Source: a virus
Length of the DNA stretch: 25,581 nucleotides
Direction: 5' to 3' (one strand)
Virus record (IMG/VR): IMGVR_UViG_3300025806_000202
Location: 1-25,581 of that record
Shown here: piece after piece, positions 17,181-24,016 of the stretch
Numbering within the stretch: the stretch's first letter is position 1
Layout of the letters: each line of letters starts with the position of its first letter
Program-made: the position numbers and the translations under genes
The notes under the pieces: generated by a model
The model's input: only the letters and a program-made list of their open reading frames with translations
What the model was told of the DNA's origin: nothing
Database searches by the model: none

Positions 17181-17486
17181 TTATTTTTTGTAACCGCAAG
17201 CTTTCATGTATAGTCCAGATCCGGCTGTTTTAGGACCTAATCCTGAGTTTTCTAATGGAGTTCCATAATTGGTAGGCGCATCATATGTAGCTTGCTTTAC
17301 TTCTTCTGGTAGCTTATCTTGATCTCCTACTAGAGCTCTTTTAGCCGGTGAATCTTGTTTATAATCTTTATCGGCGCTATGAAGTTGCTTTTTAGCATCA
17401 GAAATTAATTCACGATCATGGATCATTTCTTCTTTTCTTGAGTGTCTTGCGTTTCCAGTATAATTACCGTAATGTCCTTTTTCCAT
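17181..17486 (-). CDS. Conserved small protein of unknown function (101 aa)
   Basis: This 101-residue protein starts MEKGHYGNYTGNARHSRKEE. It is highly polar and probably disordered in part, with a helical patch around HDRELISDAKKQLHSADKDY. The C-terminus is GLGPKTAGSGLYMKACGYKK. No motif of known function is visible. It is one of a row of small polar genes between the 364-aa protein and the holin, which look like virion-internal or capsid-associated peptides of marine phages. The leader is A/T-rich with no Shine-Dalgarno. Confidence 0.5.
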   Translation of the reverse strand: MEKGHYGNYTGNARHSRKEEMIHDRELISDAKKQLHSADKDYKQDSPAKRALVGDQDKLPEEVKQATYDAPTNYGTPLENSGLGPKTAGSGLYMKACGYKK

Positions 17487-17502
17487 TTTTATTTATGTTT
17501 AT

Positions 17503-17781
17503 TTAGCATTTCCATCTTTTTCTAGCGGCTTTACCTCTTTCTCCGGTCCAGCCTTTCGATCTAGCACAGAAAGATTTACGACGTTTTGCGTCTTTGCTTC
17601 CTGGTTTAACATCTCCAGTTACAGCAGTTTTTAATTTACTACCTGGATTTTCTTTTTTATATTTCTTAACACCGGCACTCGTCATACCAGCTCCTTCTTC
17701 TGTAGTTCTAAAGTTTCTACCTTTACCTTTAGTAGTTTTTCTTACTTTTAAGAAAGGTGATTGTGATTGCTCGTATGCCAT
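17503..17781 (-). CDS. Small basic phage protein, DUF6321-like (92 aa)
   Basis: This 92-residue protein is strongly basic. Residues 26-75 hold the pattern EGAGMTSAGVKKYKKENPGS, then KLKTAVTGDVKPGSKDAKRR, KSFCARSKGW and finally ARKRWKC. I recognise the NPGSKL-TAVTG-VKPGSKAAKRRKSFCARS core as a family frequent in marine phages (DUF6321, from memory). Function is unknown; a DNA-associated virion peptide is possible because of the Lys/Arg content and the conserved Cys. The gene lies in the row of small genes ahead of the lysis cassette. Confidence 0.7.
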   Translation of the reverse strand: MAYEQSQSPFLKVRKTTKGKGRNFRTTEEGAGMTSAGVKKYKKENPGSKLKTAVTGDVKPGSKDAKRRKSFCARSKGWTGERGKAARKRWKC

Positions 17782-17791
17782 GTTATAATTA

Positions 17792-17944
17792 TTACTTCTT
17801 TTCTTTAAGTTTTACCCACTTAGTTACTGTATACCCGATACTTATAAGTAACAGAATAACTTTTAAGGCCACCTCTATATGCGTCATGCTTATCGCTAAT
17901 GCTAATGCGTTGGCTGCCAGTAGCTTAATATCTCCTGTTGCCAT
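17792..17944 (-). CDS. Small two-helix membrane protein, holin-like (50 aa)
   Basis: This gene of 50 codons begins MATGDIKLLAANALALAISM and ends with ISIGYTVTKWVKLKEKK. There are hydrophobic stretches at about 7-19 and 25-41 and a positively charged tail, matching small holin- or spanin-like membrane proteins. It starts 3 nt after the 66-aa gene's stop and ends 10 nt before the 92-aa gene. Its TAA stop is at 17792-17794. A pinholin- or antiholin-like role beside the 126-aa holin is possible but unproven. It is easily missed because of its length. Confidence 0.6.
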   Translation of the reverse strand: MATGDIKLLAANALALAISMTHIEVALKVILLLISIGYTVTKWVKLKEKK

Positions 17945-17947
17945 CTG

Positions 17948-18148
17948 TTATTTTCCTTTAGCTCTTTGAGTTATAGGCGCGTCGCTATAGCTACAAGGGT
18001 ATTTAGATACTTCCATACCTGTAATACCAGAACTACTACCTTTGCCCATTGGAAAACCTTCTTTACTTAGCGGTCCGTCCCAAATAGCACTTTCACCAAC
18101 TCTTCCGTCTAGATCAGGCTTGCTTATAATTGATTTTCTCTTGTCCAT
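17948..18148 (-). CDS. Small polar protein of unknown function (66 aa)
   Basis: This 66-residue protein starts MDKRKSIISKPDLDGRVGES and contains GPLSKEGFPMGKGSSSGITG. It is Gly/Ser/Lys-rich and likely disordered. No catalytic motif or membrane segment is visible. It sits in the row of small genes with 3-nt and 8-nt spacings to its neighbours and has an A/T-rich leader, so it is probably translated. Function is not recognised. Confidence 0.5.
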   Translation of the reverse strand: MDKRKSIISKPDLDGRVGESAIWDGPLSKEGFPMGKGSSSGITGMEVSKYPCSYSDAPITQRAKGK

Positions 18149-18156
18149 ATTATTGT

Positions 18157-19251
18157 TTATTTAGATTTTTTAGGTGTTTTTTTGAATAGAAAATCATGAG
18201 GATCTAATTGATCTTTCATGTTTGATGTGTAACTAGATCTACCCATACTTTCAAGTCGTATTTTTTTACCAAAACCTTTACTTGTTTCTATATCACTACC
18301 TGGTCCATCATACGGCTTTTCTTTGATGAAAGTTCCTTTTTTGTCAGACTGAACTTGTGTAGCGATATGTGCATCTAATTCAGTTTTATCTAGTAAGTCA
18401 TCTTGATCAACAAGATCTCCTTTTACATATCTAGCTCCAGGATACTCTCCATCTGGTTTCATCTTAGTAGTTGTTTTACTAGGATGCGTGTGAGCTTGTT
18501 TTACTCCGTGACCTTTTGATAATAAAGGTGTTTGTAGTTGCTCAGCAGCTAGTTGCTCAGCAGCTGTTTGAGCTTGACCACCTCCAAATATTTCTTTTTG
18601 AACGCCCACGCTTGCTTGGCTACCAAGAGTACCTGGTGCTATTTCGTTTTCATTAAACGTAAAATCTCTGTTTCCTCTTTGAGGTTGTCCGTATGGATCC
18701 ATAGTATCTCCTATTAGTTTATTTGGTGAACCTTTCATCTGACCGACGGAGCTACTATATGTGTTTAGTAATTCATTATCTCCAAATATTTTTGTAGTTT
18801 TAATTTTAGCCGTAGTTGATTTATTTTTTTTATTGTATAAGTCTGCTTTTTCTTTGAAATTGCCAAGAGTAGCTTTACCAAATTCATTTTCCCAAGCACT
18901 TAGTTTTTTAGGATTTTTTTTCAACGTGCTTAAACCTTGACTGTACGATGTTGATGGAGTTGAATTGATTGTTGTTTCACTTCTCAAATCACCAGCAGAT
19001 GCAAAACCTCTTTCAGGAACTTGACCACGATCTGATTTTATAGAACTAGCGATTTCAACTTTTTCTCTAGGTTCTGGTTTTTTGTAGTCGTCCATGTATT
19101 TAGTAGCATTATCAGCTAGTCCAGTTATAGCTTGCCCTACTTGTTCTCCAACTGTTTTGGTTATAACTGTGTCAGGTTGCTCATAGGTATCTCCGCCGTA
19201 AACTTGTACGCGTAGTGGAGATTTAATTGCAAATGGTGTTTTTGATTTCAT
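18157..19251 (-). CDS. Disordered polar protein, possible virion-internal protein (364 aa)
   Basis: This 364-residue protein starts MKSKTPFAIKSPLRVQVYGG. It is rich in Lys, Gly, Ser, Thr and Pro with few hydrophobic stretches. Short helical segments are near SAWENEFGKATLGNFKEKAD and the Gln/Ala-rich AQTAAEQLAAEQLQTPL. The C-terminus is basic (LFKKTPKKSK). I do not recognise a domain. Composition and the neighbouring small genes suggest a virion-packaged or scaffold-type protein. The gene lies 1 nt after the winged-helix gene and 8 nt before the 66-aa gene. Confidence 0.5.
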   Translation of the reverse strand: MKSKTPFAIKSPLRVQVYGGDTYEQPDTVITKTVGEQVGQAITGLADNATKYMDDYKKPEPREKVEIASSIKSDRGQVPERGFASAGDLRSETTINSTPSTSYSQGLSTLKKNPKKLSAWENEFGKATLGNFKEKADLYNKKNKSTTAKIKTTKIFGDNELLNTYSSSVGQMKGSPNKLIGDTMDPYGQPQRGNRDFTFNENEIAPGTLGSQASVGVQKEIFGGGQAQTAAEQLAAEQLQTPLLSKGHGVKQAHTHPSKTTTKMKPDGEYPGARYVKGDLVDQDDLLDKTELDAHIATQVQSDKKGTFIKEKPYDGPGSDIETSKGFGKKIRLESMGRSSYTSNMKDQLDPHDFLFKKTPKKSK

Positions 19252-19252
19252 A

Positions 19253-19696
19253 CTATCTATTTTTGTCGTTGTTTACGTTTCTTATTGCTGTGATTAATAC
19301 TTTGTCTGTATATGTTTTACCTTTCATTATACTATTTCTAGAACTAGTTGGGATATCTTCATCACCAAGCATAATACGATACATTCTTGCTATTAGTTGT
19401 TTACACTTTAACGAAACTTTGTAGATGTTGTATTTTTGTGTTGTCCTGTTGTAGTTTCTAAAAACTACTACCCAACCGTCTTTTATCAACTTGTTCCAGC
19501 GTCTATTGTCCCAACTGTAAGCGTACGTACCGATTTTAAAATCTTGCTTTGTAAACATTCCCATGCAGTCAAAGTATATAAGTAACTCTAAATCAGCATC
19601 GTTAAGCTTGTTATTTCTACAAGCCCATCTTCTAACTATACGATAGTGTTTAAGTAGGTTTAAGTCCCTAATGTCACTAGCTTCTAGTTTTCTCAC
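19253..19696 (-). CDS. Winged-helix-like regulatory protein (147 aa)
   Basis: This 147-residue basic protein starts MRKLEASDIRDLNLLKHYRI. Residues 35-110 follow a winged-helix layout: a first helix (DADLELLIYFDCMGMFT), a basic recognition-like segment (YAYSWDNRRWNKLIKDGW), then VVVFRNYN-TTQKYNIYKVSL as wing strands and a C-terminal helix (KQLIARMYRIMLG). MarR-like folds look similar. It overlaps groES by 4 nt (ATGA), so it is co-translated with the chaperonin genes. A role in timing of phage transcription is plausible. It ends with TAG, while most genes here end with TAA, which argues against TAG reassignment. Confidence 0.6.
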   Translation of the reverse strand: MRKLEASDIRDLNLLKHYRIVRRWACRNNKLNDADLELLIYFDCMGMFTKQDFKIGTYAYSWDNRRWNKLIKDGWVVVFRNYNRTTQKYNIYKVSLKCKQLIARMYRIMLGDEDIPTSSRNSIMKGKTYTDKVLITAIRNVNNDKNR

Positions 19697-19953
19697 AAAA
19701 CAACTACAATATCCTGTATTTTAATGACAGTGTATTGCTCTTTATCAAATTCTATTCCATGTCCAGCGTGTCTATCATAATAGATTTCATCACCTTCTTT
19801 TAAAGCTTTTATATCATCACTAACTGAATTAATAACGGCTTTAATGTATCTTATATCTTCTCTATCTTTCTTAACCAAAAGTAAACCACCTTTAGTTTTA
19901 TCGCCCGTAACTTTTACAGGCGTTATAATTATATTATTACCTATTGCTTTCAT
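19693..19953 (-). CDS. groES: Phage co-chaperonin GroES (86 aa)
   Basis: This is a co-chaperonin that caps GroEL. It starts MKAIGNNIIITPVKVTGDKT, matching the opening strand of GroES. The mobile loop (about 14-35) carries KTKGGLLLVKK, the GG-plus-hydrophobic tripeptide that binds the GroEL apical domain. LKEGDEIYYDRHAG (51-64) equals the VKVGDIVIFNDGYG strand, and the end IKIQDIVVVL equals the SESDILAIV strand. At 86 residues it is shorter than E. coli GroES (97), and the deletion falls where the roof hairpin would be. T4 gp31 likewise lacks that hairpin. The gene follows groEL, overlapping it by 17 nt, and overlaps the next gene by 4 nt. Confidence 0.88.
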   Translation of the reverse strand: MKAIGNNIIITPVKVTGDKTKGGLLLVKKDREDIRYIKAVINSVSDDIKALKEGDEIYYDRHAGHGIEFDKEQYTVIKIQDIVVVL

Positions 19954-21493
19954 CGATTCTCAAGTTATTGATTACACAATCAGTTGATAAAATCGTTGTA
20001 GCTACGGAAGCTGCGTTACGAAGTGCACTTTTGGTAACTAATAGAGGATCTATAATTCCTTGCTTAATCATATTTACCATATTACCTGTAACCACATTAA
20101 GACCTCTACCTTTACTCTTTGGTAATTCATATTCTAATATACCAGCGTTATCTAATATTGTCTTAAAAGGTGCTCTAATCGCTTCTAGTAGCACTTCTTC
20201 TCCAGCTGACTTAGCAACTATGTTTTGTGAAGCATTTAGTAATGCAATTCCACCTCCTGGAACAATACCTTCTTTAATCGCAGCCTTAGTAGCACATATA
20301 GCATCTTCTACTCGATCTGTTTTTTCTTTTAACTCTATATCAGAATTAGCACCAACTTTAACCACTGCAATCTTAGCTGATAATCTAGCTAATCTCTTTT
20401 CTAAGCGTATTACTGCTCCTGGGTTCTGTGTAGTTGATAAATCTTCTTTAATTTGCTCTATGATCTCTAGAATCTCTTCTGATGAATCCTGAACCTGTAT
20501 AATAGTATCTTTTTCAGTTGTTACTGATCTTATGCAACTACCTAAAAGTTCTGGTTGGATTAAATCCATATCATCGCCGAGATCTTCGTTAATAACAGTT
20601 GCTCCTGTTAATAAAGCTAGATCATCTAGTATTTCTCTTTTATTAATACCAAAAGTAGGTGCATTTATAATGTTTACTTTGATATTACCTTTAGTCTTGT
20701 TCATAGCTAACGTAGAAACAACTGCTGGTTCTACATCTGCAATAATTAATAGAGGTTTGTCATTTTTAATAACATACTCTAAAACAGACTGTATTTGTCT
20801 TACGTTTTCAACAGGTGATTCAATAAGAAGTACCGCAGCGTTTTTTAACTCTGCTGTTCTCTTAACATGGTCAGTCATAAAGTGTTGATTAGTCATACCT
20901 TTATCGTATTGAACTCCATCAACTATTTCAACAACTGTATCAGCTTCAGCTGATTGTTCCATCATCACTACTCCTGTATCTCCTACAGCTCTAAACGCAT
21001 CACCAATAATTTTACCTAGATAAGGATCGTTATTAGTTGATATAGTAGCGATTTGATCAATCATATCGCCTTGAACGCTAGTACTGTTTTTCTCTAGGTA
21101 TGCTATTACTTTATCAGTTGCTTTTTCAATACCGCTTTTTAAGTCTCTAGAACTTACATCAGCTTGAACTTTCTGAGCTTCCTTTAGTACAGCATAAGCT
21201 AGAACTGTTGCGGTAGTTGTACCGTCACCAGCTTCTCTTACTGTTTTACGAGCTGCTTCTTTTAAAAGCGTAGCTCCCATATTTTCTACTGGGTCCAGTA
21301 ATACTATTGTATCGGCAACTGTCACACCATCTTTGGTGATTAACGGGTTACCTGAACCATCTTCTAGTAGTACACATTTACCGCTAGCGCCTAATGTGGA
21401 GCTAACGGCTTTTGTGAGTTTGTTTATTCCTTCAAACACTTTATCTTGAGCTTCTTGCCCAAAAGAAAGATTCTTGACTATTAAGTCTGACAT
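19937..21493 (-). CDS. groEL: Phage chaperonin GroEL (518 aa)
   Basis: This is a full-length group I chaperonin, an ATP-dependent folding ring. ATP-site features are present: TLGASGK at 33-39 (P-loop-like), ITKDGVTVAD with Asp55 (Asp52 in E. coli), the AGDGTTTATV signature at 88-97, VPGGGIAL at 411-418 and RVEDAI with catalytic Asp397 (Asp398). The apical domain (about 190-375) keeps the hydrophobic helices IRQ/VLEYV and VVSTLAMNK that bind substrate and GroES. The C-terminus ends VINNLRIDESNR with no GGM-repeat tail. All catalytic residues look intact, so it should be active. It precedes groES in transcription, the reverse of the usual bacterial groES-groEL order. The leader is A/T-only. Confidence 0.93.
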   Translation of the reverse strand: MSDLIVKNLSFGQEAQDKVFEGINKLTKAVSSTLGASGKCVLLEDGSGNPLITKDGVTVADTIVLLDPVENMGATLLKEAARKTVREAGDGTTTATVLAYAVLKEAQKVQADVSSRDLKSGIEKATDKVIAYLEKNSTSVQGDMIDQIATISTNNDPYLGKIIGDAFRAVGDTGVVMMEQSAEADTVVEIVDGVQYDKGMTNQHFMTDHVKRTAELKNAAVLLIESPVENVRQIQSVLEYVIKNDKPLLIIADVEPAVVSTLAMNKTKGNIKVNIINAPTFGINKREILDDLALLTGATVINEDLGDDMDLIQPELLGSCIRSVTTEKDTIIQVQDSSEEILEIIEQIKEDLSTTQNPGAVIRLEKRLARLSAKIAVVKVGANSDIELKEKTDRVEDAICATKAAIKEGIVPGGGIALLNASQNIVAKSAGEEVLLEAIRAPFKTILDNAGILEYELPKSKGRGLNVVTGNMVNMIKQGIIDPLLVTKSALRNAASVATTILSTDCVINNLRIDESNR

Positions 21494-21505
21494 ATTTAAT
21501 TTAAT

Positions 21506-21592
21506 TTAATTTGATTGATTGTAGTAGTGTATCAGAGCTAGTATTATACCAATAAAAGCTATGTATTCAATAGTCTGAACGATGTCTAGCAT
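21506..21592 (-). CDS. Single-pass membrane micropeptide (28 aa)
   Basis: This 28-codon frame reads MLDIVQTIEYIAFIGIILAL then IHYYNQSN. Residues 8-22 form a hydrophobic helix, so it may be a single-pass membrane peptide. Its ATG overlaps the previous gene's stop (TAATG at 21592), as in other pairs in this genome, which supports translation. It ends 12 nt before the groEL start. Its function is unknown; it could also serve only as a translational bridge. Confidence 0.4.
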   Translation of the reverse strand: MLDIVQTIEYIAFIGIILALIHYYNQSN

Positions 21593-21882
21593 TATTCAAA
21601 GGTTTTGACAACTTTAGGACCATCTAAGAAAGCAGTTTTTCTTTTGTAATGCTCAACTGAAGAATCTATTGCTTCTTCAGCACCTTCAATTGTTTCTCTT
21701 CTGGTTACGTCGTGCCAAGTGTCTTTGTCTTTAACATCTTGGTATTCGGTTTGGTAGAATCCATTTGCTAGTTGTACTATCCTCCATTTAGATTTTTCAG
21801 ATAAGTGTTTCCATAGCTCTATGGTTTCTTGGGTTACTTGTGGTTGACTATTCCACGATTGAGTCTGGTAAAAAAACGTCAT
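21592..21882 (-). CDS. Conserved marine-phage protein of unknown function (96 aa)
   Basis: This 96-residue protein starts MTFFYQTQSWNSQPQVTQET. It contains WRIVQLANGFYQTEYQDV, TRRETIEGAEEAIDSSVEHY and ends in GPKVVKTFE. I recall the combination NG-YQTEY and TRRETIEGAE-AID-SIEHY-KK with GPKVVKTFE as a compact family found in marine phages. It is soluble, with no catalytic motif. It is the first gene after the longest gap in the window and probably leads the chaperonin transcript. The role is unknown. Confidence 0.6.
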   Translation of the reverse strand: MTFFYQTQSWNSQPQVTQETIELWKHLSEKSKWRIVQLANGFYQTEYQDVKDKDTWHDVTRRETIEGAEEAIDSSVEHYKRKTAFLDGPKVVKTFE

Positions 21883-22003
21883 TGGTTTTGGTTTTATTGG
21901 TTGGTTTACACTTTTGGTTTAATCATAGCTAGTAAACCGTTAACTATGTTTTATATTATCACTTGTTTTTGTTGTTATTTCCAATAATAAAACTTTTAGT
22001 AAA
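21883..22003. promoter_or_regulatory. Longest intergenic gap, ~121 bp, with a weak inverted repeat
   Basis: This gap separates the adhesin block from the 96-aa/groEL block. GGTTTA (21916-21921) and TAAACC (21933-21938) form a perfect 6-bp inverted repeat with an 11-nt spacer, and TTGGTTT-type repeats lie beside it (21880-21925). No good match to the Bacteroidota -7 element TAnnTTTG was seen on the minus strand. It may hold a promoter or operator for the chaperonin block, but the evidence is only position and symmetry. Confidence 0.3.
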
Positions 22004-23125
22004 TTAAATAGGTGGATATAAATTTGGCGCGGGTGCTGTTCCTACACCTAAACCGTAGATATTTGAAGGATTTGTGGTTGGAGCACTCCATGTTATACCG
22101 TCAGTTGAAGTAACTACATAATCATTAGAACCTCCAACAGCTATAAAAATCTCCCCGTTCCATGAAACATCGTATAAAAGTTCCTCTCCAGGAGTACCTC
22201 TACCTGTCCAATTTATGCCATCTGTAGAAGTGGCTATATTGTTACTTCCATATCCACAAGCAACCCATATTGAACCATTCCAAGCAACACCCAAGCCTCT
22301 ATCTGTCAATGGAGATGATATAACCGCAGTCCATCCTGACGTTCCAGCTGAATTAGTTGTATAAGCTATTGAAGTTCCTCCACTGCCCGAATAACCAACA
22401 GCAACCCACATTGAACCGTTCCAAGCAACATCATTTCCATCATTTGCAAACACCTGCCCCTGCCCGGTCCAAGTTGTTCCATTTGTTGAGGTAGCTATAG
22501 TATGGTTACCGCTTCCAACAACTCCACCACCGTTAGATTGAGCTACTACCCAAGTAGATCCGCTCCACGCAGCTTTGTGAATCGTTCCATTTCCACCAGC
22601 TGCAGTCCAACTTATACCATCTGTAGACTTGTAAATACCTGGAGCATTAGACCCATAACCACACGCAAGCCAATAAGAACCGTTCCAAGATACTGAGTTT
22701 CCCCAAACGTTAAAAATTGCTCCTAATCCTGTCCAATTTATACCATCTGTAGAATAAGCTAGAGAGTTAGTTCCACGCCCAGCAGCAACCCACATTGAAC
22801 CGTTATAAGCACTTTTATTTCCGTAAATAGAAAAAATGCTATTACCTAATCCAGTCCAATTAATTCCATCTGCAGAAAAAATTAAAGTATTTGATCCACT
22901 AGCACCTACTACGATCCCACTGTATGGTACAAAATAAGTAATACCATACCATTTAGTTCCATCGAAGTATTCTACTTTATCTGTAGTAGAGTTGAATATC
23001 ATTTCACCTACAGATAAACCAGTCATAGCGATTCTTTCTGTAGTTGTCATAACAGGTAGCTGCGTAGCTGAAGTTGAATCTCCTAGATTAAATAATTCAG
23101 GGTTTGTTATTTTTGTATTTGCCAT
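22004..23125 (-). CDS. Tail-fibre adhesin with seven-bladed Asp-box beta-propeller (373 aa)
   Basis: This is a tail fibre or receptor-binding protein. The N-terminal module (1-65) starts MANTKITNPELFNLGD and ends DGTKWYGI. From about 70 to 355 there are seven repeats of roughly 38-48 residues, each with a WNGS-WVA-G strand and an Asp-box-like S-x-D-G-x-x-W turn: SADGINW 84-90, STDGINW 125-131, STDGISW 167-173, STNGTTW 213-219, a degenerate copy near 257-265 (ending TSGW), STDGINW 300-306 and STDGITW 340-346. Asp boxes occur in sialidase- and sortilin-type propellers, where they lie on the blade edge. No sialidase Arg triad was found, so it is more likely a binding than cleaving module. It ends in a short VGTAPAPNLYPPI tail. 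Confidence 0.8.
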   Translation of the reverse strand: MANTKITNPELFNLGDSTSATQLPVMTTTERIAMTGLSVGEMIFNSTTDKVEYFDGTKWYGITYFVPYSGIVVGASGSNTLIFSADGINWTGLGNSIFSIYGNKSAYNGSMWVAAGRGTNSLAYSTDGINWTGLGAIFNVWGNSVSWNGSYWLACGYGSNAPGIYKSTDGISWTAAGGNGTIHKAAWSGSTWVVAQSNGGGVVGSGNHTIATSTNGTTWTGQGQVFANDGNDVAWNGSMWVAVGYSGSGGTSIAYTTNSAGTSGWTAVISSPLTDRGLGVAWNGSIWVACGYGSNNIATSTDGINWTGRGTPGEELLYDVSWNGEIFIAVGGSNDYVVTSTDGITWSAPTTNPSNIYGLGVGTAPAPNLYPPI

Positions 23126-23136
23126 GTTTTATTTAA

Positions 23137-24015
23137 TTATGTTGTTCCTGAACCTATAGCGTGTAAATTTGCGACCTCTGTTGAAGTTAAAACAACATCG
23201 TATACTTGAATTTTACTAATTTCTCCACTAAAAAACTGCTGATTGCCATCAAGATAAACTCCACTTAATATACTCTGTGTCATATTTCTAGCTGGTGCTC
23301 CTGTTTGTGAACCCGTTTGGGTGCCGTCTAAATATATTTTCATATCACCTGTAGATGAAACAGTTCCAACCACATGGTGCCAAGTATTGTTAGTCATAGC
23401 AACAGACGATTGAGCAGACACTGATGAACCGTTTAATCTGATTGTAAACACAGGGCTTGCATTAGCATAGTTAACTAAATGAAAATAATTATTATTACTG
23501 CCGGAACTATAATAACCTTGACTTATAAAATTATTATAAGTTGAGACATTATTACAATTAACCCATGCGGCGAAAGATGCGTTTGATGTGTTTGTTGAGT
23601 AAGAAGTGGTTACCTTAGAACTTGAGCCGTTAAAAGATAGGTATCCGTTACTATAAGTCGTGTTTGATAAAGTTGCGTTATTAGAATTCCCACTTATATC
23701 AAACCAAGTGCTTCCAGTTTGCGGGGGTGGATATGAAGTAGCATCACTGGCACTGTAAACTATTTGAGCACCTGCCGGCAATGGATTATCAGCAGACTCT
23801 GTAGCTGCAAAATACTGCCACGCAGTTCCGTTGTAATGTGTTAAAGCACTAGCAGAGCTATCTACAGTTTCTTCAGTGTCATTTCTAATCATACCTTGCT
23901 CAACAGTTGCTCCAATAGGTTGATTGCTATTATCACCACTTGGTATTTTTAAACCCGGTAAGCTTGTTGCTTTATCAAAGTCTGCTACAGGTGTTGTTAC
24001 TTTAGTAATTGCCAT
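23137..24015 (-). CDS. Tail-fibre adhesin with LamG/concanavalin-like domain (292 aa)
   Basis: This 292-residue protein starts MAITKVTTPVADFDKATSLP. The N-terminal module (1-70, ending NGTAWQYF) resembles those of the two adjacent adhesins. Residues about 105-285 show a LamG-3 jelly roll: SFAAWVN (147-153), VFTIRLNG (189-196), NNTWHHVVGTVSSTGDMKIY then LDG (209-231) and FFSGEISKIQVYDVVLTSTE (261-280). LamG folds bind glycans or proteins. It is likely a receptor-binding or ancillary tail protein. The gap to the next gene is 11 nt. Ligand is unknown. Confidence 0.8.
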   Translation of the reverse strand: MAITKVTTPVADFDKATSLPGLKIPSGDNSNQPIGATVEQGMIRNDTEETVDSSASALTHYNGTAWQYFAATESADNPLPAGAQIVYSASDATSYPPPQTGSTWFDISGNSNNATLSNTTYSNGYLSFNGSSSKVTTSYSTNTSNASFAAWVNCNNVSTYNNFISQGYYSSGSNNNYFHLVNYANASPVFTIRLNGSSVSAQSSVAMTNNTWHHVVGTVSSTGDMKIYLDGTQTGSQTGAPARNMTQSILSGVYLDGNQQFFSGEISKIQVYDVVLTSTEVANLHAIGSGTT

Positions 24016-24016
24016 A

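Noticed and set aside
17179-17199. Alternative upstream ATG at 17199 for the HExxH gene
   Set aside because: It would overlap the upstream gene by 19 nt, while the ATG at 17178 follows that stop by 2 nt, has an A-rich leader and begins MAF like many neighbours (MAI, MAY, MAL).
19944-20888. Plus-strand open frames (182 and 118 codons) opposite groEL
   Set aside because: They are antisense shadows of an intact GroEL with all catalytic motifs. No leader or partner gene on the plus strand.
21883-22003. tRNA or small RNA gene in the longest gap
   Set aside because: No cloverleaf arms or T-loop motif (GGTTCAAATCC-like) could be found; only a weak 6-bp inverted repeat is present.
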